Origin: Clostridiales bacterium
GTDB lineage: Bacteria; Bacillota; Clostridia; Oscillospirales; CAG-272
Direction of reading: 5' to 3'
Assembly: GCA_022791685.1 (NCBI GenBank)
Contig: JAAVZO010000025.1
Span: 1 to 64,000, forward strand
Length of the DNA stretch: 64,000 nucleotides
Shown in pieces: positions 40,798-51,196 of the stretch. The position numbers and the translations under genes are program-made. The notes under the pieces are model-generated. The model did not search any database and had not been told where the DNA came from. It saw nothing but the letters and a program-made list of their open reading frames with translations. Position 1 is the first letter of the stretch; the number at the start of each line of letters is the position of its first letter.

Positions 40798-41814
40798 TCA
40801 CTTATTAGACTCAACAATAAACTTTTCAAGCGTTTTTGCCGCAGCACCCGAATCTATCGTCTCGGCAGCAAGCTTGATACCATCAGCAAGAGTTGCCGCT
40901 TTTCCGGCAATATACAGACAAGCACCAGCATTCATCAAAACTGCATTTCGCTTCGGACCAGCTTCACCAGACAAAACCGCACGAGTGATCTCAGCATTTT
41001 CAGCCGGAGTACCGCCAACAAGTTCGCTCTTATCACAGCGTGTAAATCCGAAATCCTCCGGACAAATTACATAGCTCTTGTATTCTCCATTGTCAAATTC
41101 GCAGACGGTAGTCGGTGAACTCATCGATATCTCATCGAGCTTATCCTGACCATATACGACCATACCACGCTTTACGCCAAGACTTGTCAGTACACGCGCG
41201 AGTGGCTCTACAAGTGACTCATCATATACACCGAGAAGCTGATATGTCGGAGAAGCCGGATTTGTAAGCGGACCCAGAATATTGAATACCGTGCGGATCC
41301 CAAGCTCCTTGCGTATTGAGCCAACATATTTCATCGAGGTGTGATATTTCTGCGCAAAGAAGAAGCACATTCCAACACTGTTAAGCAATTCGCGGCACTT
41401 ATCAGGCGACTGATCTATATTAACGCCCAACGCTTCAAGGCAATCGGCAGTTCCGCATTTTGATGAAGCCGCACGATTTCCGTGTTTCGATACCTTCACT
41501 CCAGCGGCAGCAGCTACAAGCGCCGATGTGGTCGAAATATTGAAGCTTCCCGCATTATCTCCGCCAGTTCCGACGATTTCAAGAATATCGCAGTCGACAT
41601 CGCATTTTATCGCATGGTCGCGCATAGCCGCTGCACAGCCTGCGATCTCGTTGATTGTTTCAGCCTTCGTGCTCTTTGTCGACAGCGCCGCAAGAAATGC
41701 CGCATTTTGTGTCGGAGTAGTTTCGCCGCTCATAATTTCGTTTATAACCGAATAAGCCTCGTCGTATGTCAGATCCTGCTTGTCAACGATTTTAATAATA
41801 GCATCTTTAATCAT
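40798..41814 (-). CDS. trpD: Anthranilate phosphoribosyltransferase
   Basis: [52 protein letters not shown]. Confidence 0.96.
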   Translation of the reverse strand: MIKDAIIKIVDKQDLTYDEAYSVINEIMSGETTPTQNAAFLAALSTKSTKAETINEIAGCAAAMRDHAIKCDVDCDILEIVGTGGDNAGSFNISTTSALVAAAAGVKVSKHGNRAASSKCGTADCLEALGVNIDQSPDKCRELLNSVGMCFFFAQKYHTSMKYVGSIRKELGIRTVFNILGPLTNPASPTYQLLGVYDESLVEPLARVLTSLGVKRGMVVYGQDKLDEISMSSPTTVCEFDNGEYKSYVICPEDFGFTRCDKSELVGGTPAENAEITRAVLSGEAGPKRNAVLMNAGACLYIAGKAATLADGIKLAAETIDSGAAAKTLEKFIVESNK

Positions 41815-41815
41815 A

Positions 41816-42397
41816 TCAGTTGTTTCCTTTCGTAATATTTAGAAAATTTCTGAGCATTGTTATTCCATCGGGAGTCATTATAGACTCAGGATGAAACTGA
41901 ACACCATATACATCATAATCGCTGTGCTTAACAGCCATGATCTCACCGTCATCTGCACGTGCCGTAATGATGAGCTCATCTGGCAGTGTCGATTCAATTG
42001 CCGCAAGCGAATGATACCGCGCGACCGGCAGTACCTCTGGACAGCCTGCAAAGATCGGGCAATTCGTATCAACCTTAGTCTGCGACTGTTTGCCGTGCAT
42101 TAAGGTCTTCGCATACGATACAGTCGCGCCGTATGCAGTACATATCGCCTGATGACCGAGGCATACACCGAGTATCGGAATGCGTCCGCCAAGCTGCTTC
42201 ACAGTATCAATACATATACCCGCGTCCTCCGGTCTACCCGGACCGGGCGAAAGAATTATCGAATCAGGATTCAATTCTGCCAGCTCTTCAACCGTCAGCG
42301 CGTCGTTGCGGAAAACGCGGATATCGGGATTCAGCGAGCCGATAAGCTGGTATAGATTATACGAAAAGCTGTCGTAATTATCAATAAGTGCTATCAT
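41816..42397 (-). CDS. trpG: Anthranilate synthase component II (glutamine amidotransferase)
   Basis: [48 protein letters not shown]. Confidence 0.95.
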   Translation of the reverse strand: MIALIDNYDSFSYNLYQLIGSLNPDIRVFRNDALTVEELAELNPDSIILSPGPGRPEDAGICIDTVKQLGGRIPILGVCLGHQAICTAYGATVSYAKTLMHGKQSQTKVDTNCPIFAGCPEVLPVARYHSLAAIESTLPDELIITARADDGEIMAVKHSDYDVYGVQFHPESIMTPDGITMLRNFLNITKGNN

Positions 42398-42412
42398 GTT
42401 AATATACCCCTT

Positions 42413-43888
42413 TCACTCAGCAGTTTCAGCAAGCTTTACAGCATTGACGACCGCCGCTGCCTTGTTAATGCACTCGCGATATTCATTTTCAGGCACTGAA
42501 TCGGCGACGATTCCAGCACCGCTGCGAATGAATACCTTTCCGTTTTTCTTATAAGCTATGCGTATCGCAATGCAGGTATCAAGGTTGCCTGTAAAATCAA
42601 GGTAGCCGATAGCACCGCCATATATACCGCGCTTGTTGTTCTCAAGATCGTTTATAAGCTGGCAAGCTTTTATCTTCGGCGCGCCAGACAGCGTACCTGC
42701 CGGAAGTATTGATTCAACCGCATCGAGTGCAGTCTTGCCGTCGGCAAGCTCACCGCGTACAGTCGAACCGATGTGCATTACGTGCGAAAAACGCTCGATA
42801 CAATGATACTTTTCAACCTCTACACTTCCAAATTTGCTTATCTTTCCAATATCATTGCGTCCGAGGTCGACCAGCATATTGTGCTCTGCAAGCTCCTTTG
42901 GGTCGGCGAGCAGCTCTTCCTCAAGCTGCTTATCCTCTTCGGGAGTCTTGCCTCGCGGACGAGTCCCGGCAAGCGGGAAGGTATGCAACACACCATCTTC
43001 AAGCTTGACAAGCGTTTCAGGCGAAGCTCCGGCAACTTCAACATCCGTGCCAGAAAAATAGAACATATACGGCGACGGATTCAAGGTACGCAGCACACGG
43101 TAAGTGTTTAATAGCGAGCCTTCATATTCAGCTTCGAGCCGATTTGAAAGTACTATCTGGAAAATATCGCCCTCAATAATATGCTGCTTAGCTTTATTTA
43201 CCATATCGCAATATGCTTCACAGTCAAACAACGGCTTGAAGTCCCCCTTTAATTTTCCGGGTTCTTCAACTGACGGCGCACGATTTTTTATCATATCAGC
43301 AAGATTTTTCAGTTCAAGCTCAGCACGATTGTACTCAGTCTCGGGATTTTCAAGCGAAATATTAGCGATAAGCACTATCTTCTGTCGGTAATTGTCAAAT
43401 GCAATAACCTTATCAAATAGCATTAAATCAATATCTTTAAAGCCTTCATTATCATCAGCGTCAAGACGCAGAGTCGGCTCGGCATACTTGAGATAATCAT
43501 ATGAAAAATATCCTACCAGTCCTCCGGTAAACGGCGGAAAGCCATCAAAGCGTACACTCTTGTGGTCATCAAGTACCTGCTTCAAATATTTAGACGGCTC
43601 GTTAGTTTCAATCGACAGCGAGCCAATTTTCATTTTTCCGTTCTGACAGGTTATCTCCAGCTTTGGGTCATATCCAAGGAATGTATATCTGCCCCATTTC
43701 TCATGATCAGAAACCGATTCAAGCAGATAACAATGCGCCGACACTCCCTTTAATATTCGCAGGACCTCAATAGGGGTGCGTATGTCGGACAGGATCTCCA
43801 TTTTGACCGGCGCGATCTTATATTTACCGCCTGACGCAACATTATCAGCAGCAGCTTTTTTAATTTCATCAATATTCGGACAGAGCAT
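42413..43888 (-). CDS. trpE: Anthranilate synthase component I
   Basis: NPSPYMFYFSG, PLAGTRPRGKTPEED, EHNMLVDLGRND, GAPKIKACQLI; ATG 43888 preceded by AAGGA (the longer ORF call runs into the T-box leader). Confidence 0.94.
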   Translation of the reverse strand: MLCPNIDEIKKAAADNVASGGKYKIAPVKMEILSDIRTPIEVLRILKGVSAHCYLLESVSDHEKWGRYTFLGYDPKLEITCQNGKMKIGSLSIETNEPSKYLKQVLDDHKSVRFDGFPPFTGGLVGYFSYDYLKYAEPTLRLDADDNEGFKDIDLMLFDKVIAFDNYRQKIVLIANISLENPETEYNRAELELKNLADMIKNRAPSVEEPGKLKGDFKPLFDCEAYCDMVNKAKQHIIEGDIFQIVLSNRLEAEYEGSLLNTYRVLRTLNPSPYMFYFSGTDVEVAGASPETLVKLEDGVLHTFPLAGTRPRGKTPEEDKQLEEELLADPKELAEHNMLVDLGRNDIGKISKFGSVEVEKYHCIERFSHVMHIGSTVRGELADGKTALDAVESILPAGTLSGAPKIKACQLINDLENNKRGIYGGAIGYLDFTGNLDTCIAIRIAYKKNGKVFIRSGAGIVADSVPENEYRECINKAAAVVNAVKLAETAE

Positions 43889-43929
43889 TTTACATATTCC
43901 TTTCATAATTAAGCTGTACTCTGTCAAAG

Positions 43930-44220
43930 CAAAAAGTCCTTGACAGAATAATACAATTCTGTCAAGGACGAATAAAAATTTATCCGCGGTGCCACCTTGA
44001 TTTACGGAAAGATTCCGCACGCTTAGCAGGATACGACCATACCCCCGGGAATTCACGTATCCCACCACGTCGCATAATACTCAGGAAGAAATCCCTTTGA
44101 ATGCGCCCTCAGCGGTCCATTTGATGATCTGTTTTCTGCCTGACTCTCAGCGCCACAGGCTCTCTGTAAGAGCATAACCAACGTTATCTCCGCTTCAACG
44201 GTTTATATGATTTAATGTAA
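43930..44220 (-). ncRNA. T-box leader of trp operon, UGG (Trp) specifier
   Basis: Box AAGGTGGCACCGCGG at 43983..43998; 14-bp terminator stem GTCCTTGACAGAAT/ATTCTGTCAAGGAC (43936..43969) plus U-run; specifier region ...CAAATGGACCGC... with TGG at 44117..44119. Confidence 0.92.
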
Positions 44221-44225
44221 TTTTT

Positions 44226-44254
44226 ATTATATCACTGTTTAAGCGATTTGTCAA
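44226..44254 (-). promoter_or_regulatory. Promoter of trp operon
   Basis: TTGACA - 17 nt - TATAAT on minus strand. Confidence 0.85.
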
Positions 44255-44326
44255 GAGGTTTTTGCAACTTTTTTATATTTAATAAAATTTAATATTTGTC
44301 GCAATAGAAAAATTCACATTATCTGT

Positions 44327-44355
44327 TTGACACGCGAACCATAATATGCTATAAT
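44327..44355 (+). promoter_or_regulatory. Promoter of lysA-like gene
   Basis: TTGACA - 17 nt - TATAAT. Confidence 0.8.
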
Positions 44356-44393
44356 AATTCTATCATATAATAATATATCAGGAGAAACTCAAG

Positions 44394-45650
44394 TTGAAAA
44401 AGCCATTTGCAACAAAAGAACAGCTCGAAAAAATAATTGAAAGCTATCCTACCCCGTTCCATATATACGATGAAAAGGGCATTCGCGAGCGCGCACGCGC
44501 ACTCAATGCTGCTTTCAAATGGAACAAGGGATTCAAAGAATACTTTGCCGTCAAAGCTACTCCTAATCCGGTCATTCTCGATATACTTCGCGAGGAGGGC
44601 TGCGGTGTTGACTGCTCGTCACTGACTGAGCTTATGATGAGCGATCATGTCGGATTTTCGGGCGATGAGATAATGTTCTCGTCAAACGCTACCCCCGCTG
44701 AAGATTTCATCGAAGCACGTCGTCTCGGCGCTATAATAAACCTCGACGACTTCACACACATCGATTTTCTTGAGAAAGTCACCGGCTCGATACCTGAAAC
44801 TATCTGCTGCCGTTACAATCCCGGTGGAGATTTCCGTATCAGCACGCAGATAATGGGAAGCCCGAGCGAAGCGAAATACGGTATGACTGATGAGCAGATA
44901 ATCGAAGCCTACAAGATACTCAAATCAAAAGGCGCAAAGCGCTTCGGTATCCACGCATTCCTGTCGAGCAACAATACAAACAACGAATACTACCCGACCC
45001 TTGCCGGCGTACTTTTCAAGCTCGCAGTAAGAATCAAGGAAGAAGCCGGTGTTGAGCTTTCGTTCATCAACCTCTCGGGCGGCGTTGGTATTCCTTACCT
45101 TCCGGACGCTGAACCAGCAGACATTGCCGTGATAGGTGAAGGTGTCCACAAAGTATATGAGGAGATACTCACTCCAGCAGGTCTTGGAAATATCTCGCTC
45201 TTTACCGAACTCGGACGATATATGCTCGCACCGAACGGTATGCTGATAACCAAGTGCATTCATCAGAAGCATATCTACAAAGAATACATCGGCTGTGATG
45301 CCTGCGCTGCAAACCTCATGCGTCCGGCAATGTATGGCTCGTACCATCACATCACTGTAATGGGCAAAGAAAATGCTCCATGCGACCATAAATACGACGT
45401 GACCGGCGGACTTTGCGAAAACAACGACAAGTTTGCTGTCGACCGTATGCTTCCAGAAATTGAAATTGGCGACATCCTCGCAATTCATGACGCAGGCGCA
45501 CACGGCTTCTCGATGGGATACAACTACAACGGTAAACTTCGTAGCGCCGAAATACTGCTCCGCGAAGACGGTTCGACCGAGCTTATACGCCGCGCAGAGA
45601 CTCCAGATGATTACTTCTCAACTCTCAAAGTTACAAAATTCTTTAAATAA
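44394..45650 (+). CDS. lysA: Diaminopimelate decarboxylase-like PLP fold-III decarboxylase
   Basis: YPTPFHIYDEKGIRERARAL, YFAVKATPNPVILDIL, GCGVDCSSLTEL, HDAGAHGFSMGYNYNGKLRSAEILL. Confidence 0.85.
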   Translation: MKKPFATKEQLEKIIESYPTPFHIYDEKGIRERARALNAAFKWNKGFKEYFAVKATPNPVILDILREEGCGVDCSSLTELMMSDHVGFSGDEIMFSSNATPAEDFIEARRLGAIINLDDFTHIDFLEKVTGSIPETICCRYNPGGDFRISTQIMGSPSEAKYGMTDEQIIEAYKILKSKGAKRFGIHAFLSSNNTNNEYYPTLAGVLFKLAVRIKEEAGVELSFINLSGGVGIPYLPDAEPADIAVIGEGVHKVYEEILTPAGLGNISLFTELGRYMLAPNGMLITKCIHQKHIYKEYIGCDACAANLMRPAMYGSYHHITVMGKENAPCDHKYDVTGGLCENNDKFAVDRMLPEIEIGDILAIHDAGAHGFSMGYNYNGKLRSAEILLREDGSTELIRRAETPDDYFSTLKVTKFFK

Positions 45651-45737
45651 TCAAAAAATATCACAGTTACAGTTGAAATTTTCAGCCGAGTGTGATATAA
45701 TTATAATAAAATTTTATTTTACGGAGGATAAATAATT

Positions 45738-46553
45738 ATGGCACTTCCAGTAGCAGTACAGCTCTACTCGATCCGCGACGAAGTCGCAAAGGGCATGAAG
45801 GAAGCCCTCATCAAAGTAAAGGAAATGGGTTATGATGGCGTTGAATTCGCCGGACTCTACGACAACAAGCCCGCAGATATCAAGGCTATGTGCGCAGAGA
45901 TCGGTCTTGTTCCGATTTCGGCTCACGTTCCGATCGACGAAATGGTAAAGACTCCCGAAGAGACTGTCGCAGCTTACGCTGAAATCGGCTGTAAGTTCAT
46001 CGTCGTTCCTTATGTTATCGAGGAAAGAAGACCCGGCGGCGAAAAATTTGAGCAGACCATCGAAGATATGAAGATGATCGGCGCACTCGCTAAAGAAAAG
46101 GGCATGACTCTGCTTTACCACAACCACGATTTCGAATTCATCAAAATAGACGGCACTTACGGTCTCGACCTCATCTATGAAAAGGTTCCGGCTGATCTGC
46201 TTCAGACTGAAATCGACACCTGCTGGGCAAATGTTGGCGGCGAGAATCCCGCAAACTACGTTCTCAAGTACACCGGCCGTGCTCCTGTCGTTCACCTCAA
46301 GGACTTCTCGGGCAGCAAGTCTGAGAATATGTACGAGCTCATCGGTATCGACAAGAAAGTCGAGAAGGTCGCTAATACCTTTGAATTTCGTCCGGTAGGC
46401 TTTGGCAACCAGAATATCCCGAACATCCTCGACGCTTCTGTTAAGGCAGGCGCTGGCTGGGTCGTAGTTGAGCAGGATCAGCCCTCTATGGGCAAAACCC
46501 CGCTTGAGTGCGTAAAGATAGCCCGTGACTATCTGAAACTCCTTGGCTGGTAA
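45738..46553 (+). CDS. Sugar phosphate isomerase/epimerase
   Basis: VAVQLYSIRDEVAKGMKEALIKVKEMGYDGVEFAG, LLYHNHDFEF, HLKDFSG. Confidence 0.88.
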   Translation: MALPVAVQLYSIRDEVAKGMKEALIKVKEMGYDGVEFAGLYDNKPADIKAMCAEIGLVPISAHVPIDEMVKTPEETVAAYAEIGCKFIVVPYVIEERRPGGEKFEQTIEDMKMIGALAKEKGMTLLYHNHDFEFIKIDGTYGLDLIYEKVPADLLQTEIDTCWANVGGENPANYVLKYTGRAPVVHLKDFSGSKSENMYELIGIDKKVEKVANTFEFRPVGFGNQNIPNILDASVKAGAGWVVVEQDQPSMGKTPLECVKIARDYLKLLGW

Positions 46554-47343
46554 GTACTCCGGCTATCTGCTGTGTGCAGATTATGACGGTACAATATCTG
46601 CACCGGGTATGACAATATCGCCTGAAAACCTCGAAGCGATAAAACGCTTTGAGGCTGAAGGCGGGCTGTTTACGATGGCATCTGGAAGATTTCCGTCGAC
46701 GTTTCGCAGCATTAAAGGATTGGTGCTGAATACATATGCGATCGTACTCAACGGCAATATGATATATGACCTTGACAATGATAAGATCATCTGGTCAAAT
46801 CTCATTCCATACGAAACTGTTGAATCATTGATATATTTTACCGAAAATAAATATTCGGAAAATAAAATAAAATTATGGATATATTCGCCAGATAAAATCA
46901 TTGAATTCTCTCTTGAAAAAGGTGAATCTTCAGCAGATGTGATAGAAAGAATCAAATCAGAAACATCAAACGCTCCGATACTAAAAATCATAGTGGTTCA
47001 AGAACCAGAAATAAGCCTTGAACTTGTGGAAAACTATCAGCGTGAATTTCCTGAACTGATGCTGACACAGAGCTGGAATCAAGGACTTGAAATAAACACT
47101 ATTACAGGCGGAAAAGGCAATGCTGTCAAAAAGCTGCGCGAGCTGCTTGGTGGTAAGGATGTCATACATACTGTAGTTACAGTCGGCGATTATGGAAATG
47201 ATATACCGATGATCGAATATGCCGATATCGGATATGCAGTCGCCAACGCAACTGATGAAGTAAAAGCAGCAGCCGATCGAATAACCGTACACAATAGAGA
47301 GCCTGTGATCGCTCACATTATGGAAGATTTACTCAATCAGTAA
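46543..47343 (+). CDS. Cof-type HAD-IIB family hydrolase
   Basis: LLCADYDGTISAPGMTISPENLEAIKRFEAEGG, VGDYGNDIPMIEYADIGYAVANATDEVKAAAD; TTG start overlapping upstream gene. Confidence 0.88.
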   Translation: MAGKYSGYLLCADYDGTISAPGMTISPENLEAIKRFEAEGGLFTMASGRFPSTFRSIKGLVLNTYAIVLNGNMIYDLDNDKIIWSNLIPYETVESLIYFTENKYSENKIKLWIYSPDKIIEFSLEKGESSADVIERIKSETSNAPILKIIVVQEPEISLELVENYQREFPELMLTQSWNQGLEINTITGGKGNAVKKLRELLGGKDVIHTVVTVGDYGNDIPMIEYADIGYAVANATDEVKAAADRITVHNREPVIAHIMEDLLNQ

Positions 47344-47355
47344 ATTTATCACAAA

Positions 47356-47387
47356 GCCGAAGCCGTGCAAATGTCGGCTTCGGCAAT
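47356..47387 (+). terminator. Stem-loop, probable terminator
   Basis: GCCGAAGCC..GGCTTCGGC followed by T-rich sequence. Confidence 0.6.
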
Positions 47388-47410
47388 TTTATTATTAGAG
47401 GTTTAATAAT

Positions 47411-48214
47411 ATGAGGATAAAATACCTTTATAAAGACGGAAAGAAAAAGGCGCTCACAATGAGCTACGATGACTGCTCGACCGATGACCGCCGTCTTGTT
47501 GAAATATTCAACAAATACCATATCAAGGGTACATTCCATCTCATTTCGGGTCAGATGGACCAGAGTTACCGTGTCAGCATTGATGAAATTCCAACGCTAT
47601 ACGCCGGACACGAGGTATCATGCCACTCGCTTACTCATCCATTCTTCGACCAGATACCCAAGCAGGAGCTACTTTATGAAATGCTTGAAGATAAGAAAAA
47701 GCTTGAAGCTGCCTGTGGATATCCGGTGCGCGGTATGTCATATCCAAACGGCATAATCACCGACGATGTGCTGACTTGCCTCAAAGCCTGCGGGTTCGTG
47801 TACGCGCGTACTGCAAAGTCAAGCGAGAACTTCAAATTACCTACCGACTTCATGCAGTGGACTGGAACTTGTCATCACAGCCACGATATAATCGGAAAAA
47901 TCGAGCAGTTCAAAACGGCATATTACGCACTTCCGCTCTTTTACATCTGGGGACACAGCTTCGAGCTGCCGCGCAATACCCCGAATAACAGCTGGGAAAT
48001 GATGGAGGAATTCTGCGACAAGTTCACATCCACATTTGAAGATACAGTATGGTATGCGACTAATATCGAAATATACGACTACGTCACCGCGCTGCGTCGA
48101 CTCGAGCTCTCAGCCGACCGCACGATGGTACTCAATAACTCAGCAATTCCAGTATGGCTCGAGGTTGACGGACAGCCTGTCGAAATAAAGCCGGGATTGA
48201 CTAAACTGAACTGA
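47411..48214 (+). CDS. Polysaccharide deacetylase family protein
   Basis: LTMSYDDCSTDDRRLVEIFNKYHIKGTFHLISG, HEVSCHSLTHPFFDQ, GMSYPNG. Confidence 0.82.
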   Translation: MRIKYLYKDGKKKALTMSYDDCSTDDRRLVEIFNKYHIKGTFHLISGQMDQSYRVSIDEIPTLYAGHEVSCHSLTHPFFDQIPKQELLYEMLEDKKKLEAACGYPVRGMSYPNGIITDDVLTCLKACGFVYARTAKSSENFKLPTDFMQWTGTCHHSHDIIGKIEQFKTAYYALPLFYIWGHSFELPRNTPNNSWEMMEEFCDKFTSTFEDTVWYATNIEIYDYVTALRRLELSADRTMVLNNSAIPVWLEVDGQPVEIKPGLTKLN

Positions 48215-48255
48215 TGTAAGAATAGTACTTGAAAATTATAAAGAAAACTATATTT

Positions 48256-48429
48256 CTATTTTTCTGAGTTAATTAAAATTTCACCATATTGTTTTTCAAA
48301 GTCTTCGATACATTTACGAATCAATACAACTATCTGTCCATTTATAGAACGAATATTATATTTTGCAATATATCTGAGCTTATACAACAATTTATCATCT
48401 ATTCGAATTGATATACTTCTTGATAACAT
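48256..48429 (-). CDS. Arc-like ribbon-helix-helix DNA-binding protein (57 aa; absent from the ORF track)
   Basis: Translates to MLSRSISIRIDDKLLYKLRYIAKYNIRSINGQIVVLIRKCIEDFEKQYGEILINSEK; RHH-type SIRIDDKLLYKLRYIAKYNIRSINGQI. Confidence 0.7.
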   Translation of the reverse strand: MLSRSISIRIDDKLLYKLRYIAKYNIRSINGQIVVLIRKCIEDFEKQYGEILINSEK

Positions 48430-48675
48430 AATTTCATCTCATCCCGATTTTGTTTTGATTGACCATTGACTTTATTTTCACTTCATGTTATAATTTAGAA
48501 TGTATTTTTATAATTATTTCGATATGCAATTGGTATTTTACAAATACCTTATAGTAAGCTTAGAATAAAGCATTATTATTTATTCTATATATTATATCGC
48601 AATATTGTGCGATTATCAATAGGGTTTCTCACAATATTGCGATTTTGGCTATTTGCACAAAAAGGAACTATTATT

Positions 48676-48903
48676 ATGTATAAAGCGCACAATTTGGCAA
48701 TAATGATTAAAAAACGTGCCACACAACAAAATATCACAATAAAAAATATGTTGATCGATTGCGAGCTTGGCAGCAATACAATGTCTGCACTATATCATGG
48801 AAAATCTATCGCTTTCGACAGTCTCGCACGTATTGCCGATTACCTTAATTGCTCTGTAGACTATCTGCTCGAACGTACTGATAACCCAGAAATTAACAAA
48901 TAA
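48676..48903 (+). CDS. XRE-type helix-turn-helix regulator
   Basis: NMLIDCELGSNTMSALYHGKSIAFDSLARIADYLNCSVDYLLERTD. Confidence 0.85.
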   Translation: MYKAHNLAIMIKKRATQQNITIKNMLIDCELGSNTMSALYHGKSIAFDSLARIADYLNCSVDYLLERTDNPEINK

Positions 48904-48934
48904 CAGCCTGAGAACAAATCACAGGCTGTTATTT
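48897..48934. terminator. Intrinsic terminator
   Basis: AAATAACAGCCTG/CAGGCTGTTATTT stem. Confidence 0.8.
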
Positions 48935-48954
48935 AATTATTACCAAACCAACAT

Positions 48955-49266
48955 TTATTCTTTCAATCCAACAACCGCATCGACCGGCATCGCAAATGCG
49001 ATTCCCTGCGCAGGCGTTCCGATTCCGACTGCCTTATAGAGAGCATGAAGCACAGCGTCGCGAATTTCGGTCTTGACGATTATCATCACGAGCTCCTTTT
49101 CCGGCTGAATGGAGATATTGAAAAACTTCTCTGCTTCCTTATCAGCTGTTCCGCGTGCACTCATTACGGTACCGCCGCGTGCTCCAGCCGACTTTGCTGC
49201 GTCCATAACAGCGTCGCTGAATCCAGTGTTGACAATACAAATTATTACTTCGTGTGCGAATTCCAT
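48955..49266 (-). CDS. PII-like nitrogen-regulator family protein B
   Basis: EVIICIVNTGFSDAVMDAAKSAGARGGTVMSARGT...EKELVMIIVKTEIRDAVLHALYKAVG. Confidence 0.78.
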   Translation of the reverse strand: MEFAHEVIICIVNTGFSDAVMDAAKSAGARGGTVMSARGTADKEAEKFFNISIQPEKELVMIIVKTEIRDAVLHALYKAVGIGTPAQGIAFAMPVDAVVGLKE

Positions 49267-49655
49267 TTTGAATCAGCTCCTTTCCGGTTATTGCTCAAAA
49301 AGCGATAAAGCGACACGCCAATTGTGCTCGTCAGCGGCACAGTAAAGGCGATACCCTTACCATTTTTGAGCGTCTTAAATTTGTTTTCGAGTGCGGCTAA
49401 CGCCTCTCCGGCACGGTCACTTCGTATGGTTCCAAGCAATACCGCCTTGTCAGTCTCGGCAAGACCAAGCAGCTGCAGAGTCTCAGTATTTGCAGTTCCA
49501 TGACCTAACATAGCAATCTGCATATTTACCTCAAAGTTCTGAATGAAATCGAGATAAAATTCCGCCTTCTCACGGTTTACAATAGTTACCAACAACTTAA
49601 GCTTATGTGTATCGGCTTCTGAACCGAGCCTTATTTTTGATGTATTTTCTTCCAT
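49245..49655 (-). CDS. PII-like protein A, overlaps PII-like B
   Basis: LKLLVTIVNREKAEFYLDFIQNFEVNMQIAMLGHGTA...KTLKNGKGIAFTVPLTSTIG; operon position. Confidence 0.68.
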   Translation of the reverse strand: MEENTSKIRLGSEADTHKLKLLVTIVNREKAEFYLDFIQNFEVNMQIAMLGHGTANTETLQLLGLAETDKAVLLGTIRSDRAGEALAALENKFKTLKNGKGIAFTVPLTSTIGVSLYRFLSNNRKGADSKWNSHTK

Positions 49656-49669
49656 AACTACACCTCAAT

Positions 49670-51196
49670 TCACATAAACTCGATGACTTGCTCGTCATCA
49701 GCCTCAAGCATATGTCGCATTGCCATTCGCTCACTGAATCTACGCTGCATTACAGCCTTAAAGCCAAGCAGCTGAATCGTGATCAGCGGGGTCATAGCTA
49801 CCATCGCGACAATTCCGAATGCGTCAGTAAGCACCGATGCTTCACCGCTTATCGCCGCACAAGCGCCAACTGCAAACGGCAGAATAAAGCTCGATGTAAG
49901 CGGACCGCTCGCAACTCCACCTGAGTCAAACGCAATCGCCGTATAAAGTCCCGGTACGAAAAATGACAGTCCAAGCGAGATGAAATATCCCGGTATCAAA
50001 TAATATAAAATATTGAAGCCGAGTATTATACGCAGCATTGAAAGTCCTATTGAAATACCAACACCGATCGAAAGTGCAAGCATCATCGAGCCCTTGCTTA
50101 CTGTACCCCCGGTCACCTCCTCGACCTGCTTATTCAAAACGTGTACCGCAGGTTCAGCAAGCACCGTTACAAGTCCAATTATAAATCCGAAAATGACCAG
50201 CACTACAGGCGCATTCGACGACAGCTCGACTCCAAGGCGATATCCAACCGGCATAAATCCAATAGTAACGGCTGTCAGAAATATAACAAGTCCCAAAAAC
50301 GTATAAACAATGCCAACAGCAATACGACCAAGCGTTTTCTTCGGAAGCTTCAAATATATGACCTGAAGCACCATGAAAAATATCACGATCAACCCAAGCG
50401 CAATTCCTACTTCCTTGACGATTCCAATCAGAGTCGTTAAAAATCCGCTGCCGAGATTCGCTTCGACAGAATAATCAGGTACGCGATATGTAAGCGCGCC
50501 GTCAGCGCCTATACCCAATATCATAACGGCAAGTACCGGTCCAATCGAACACATAGCAATCAGACCAAAGCTGTTCTCACTTGCATTTTTTCCTCCGAGT
50601 GTCGTTGCAATTCCAACACCGAGCGCCATTATAAATGGAACAGTGATCGGACCAGTTGTAACTCCTCCCGAATCAAATGCAATAGCAAGAAAATCCTCAT
50701 TACCGCCGATCACGACCAGCGAAGCCAGCGCAAACAGCAGCATATAGAAGAACATCAGCATTGATGACAGATTTTTTCTGAACACTATCTTAAGCAGACT
50801 CAGCAAAAGAAAAACTCCAACACCAATTCCAACCGAAGCAACAAGAACAGTCTCGTTGATCACATCTCTGACCTGAGCGGCAAGAACCGTCAAATCAGGC
50901 TCGGCAATTGTGATAAATAAACCCATCAAAAAGCAGACTACCATTAAAAGAGTCAAGCTTCCCGTGCGGGTCAGACCTGAACCGATATGATCCCCCATCG
51001 GAGTCATAGCCATATCTGCGCCAAGGTTGAATAGTCCGATACCTAATATCAGAACAAGTGTAGAGATCAAAAATACGACAAGTTCTGTATTGGTAAGACT
51101 AACAAGCGGCGTAAAATAAATCAGCGCAACGATGAGTGAAACCGGCAGTACTGATATGAGAGCTTCCTTTAATTTAGCTCCCAATGCCTTTCCCAA
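49670..51196 (-). CDS. DUF1538 polytopic membrane protein (two internal repeats)
   Basis: Two homologous halves each with AIAFDSGGVxxGPxTxxFILPFAxG and GxxLFNLGADMAMTPMGDHIG-type motifs. Confidence 0.85.
   Translation of the reverse strand: MGKALGAKLKEALISVLPVSLIVALIYFTPLVSLTNTELVVFLISTLVLILGIGLFNLGADMAMTPMGDHIGSGLTRTGSLTLLMVVCFLMGLFITIAEPDLTVLAAQVRDVINETVLVASVGIGVGVFLLLSLLKIVFRKNLSSMLMFFYMLLFALASLVVIGGNEDFLAIAFDSGGVTTGPITVPFIMALGVGIATTLGGKNASENSFGLIAMCSIGPVLAVMILGIGADGALTYRVPDYSVEANLGSGFLTTLIGIVKEVGIALGLIVIFFMVLQVIYLKLPKKTLGRIAVGIVYTFLGLVIFLTAVTIGFMPVGYRLGVELSSNAPVVLVIFGFIIGLVTVLAEPAVHVLNKQVEEVTGGTVSKGSMMLALSIGVGISIGLSMLRIILGFNILYYLIPGYFISLGLSFFVPGLYTAIAFDSGGVASGPLTSSFILPFAVGACAAISGEASVLTDAFGIVAMVAMTPLITIQLLGFKAVMQRRFSERMAMRHMLEADDEQVIEFM

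Noticed and set aside
43889-44068. N-terminal 60 residues of the 551-aa trpE ORF call
   Set aside because: This stretch overlaps the T-box antiterminator/terminator; a well-spaced SD marks the start at 43888.
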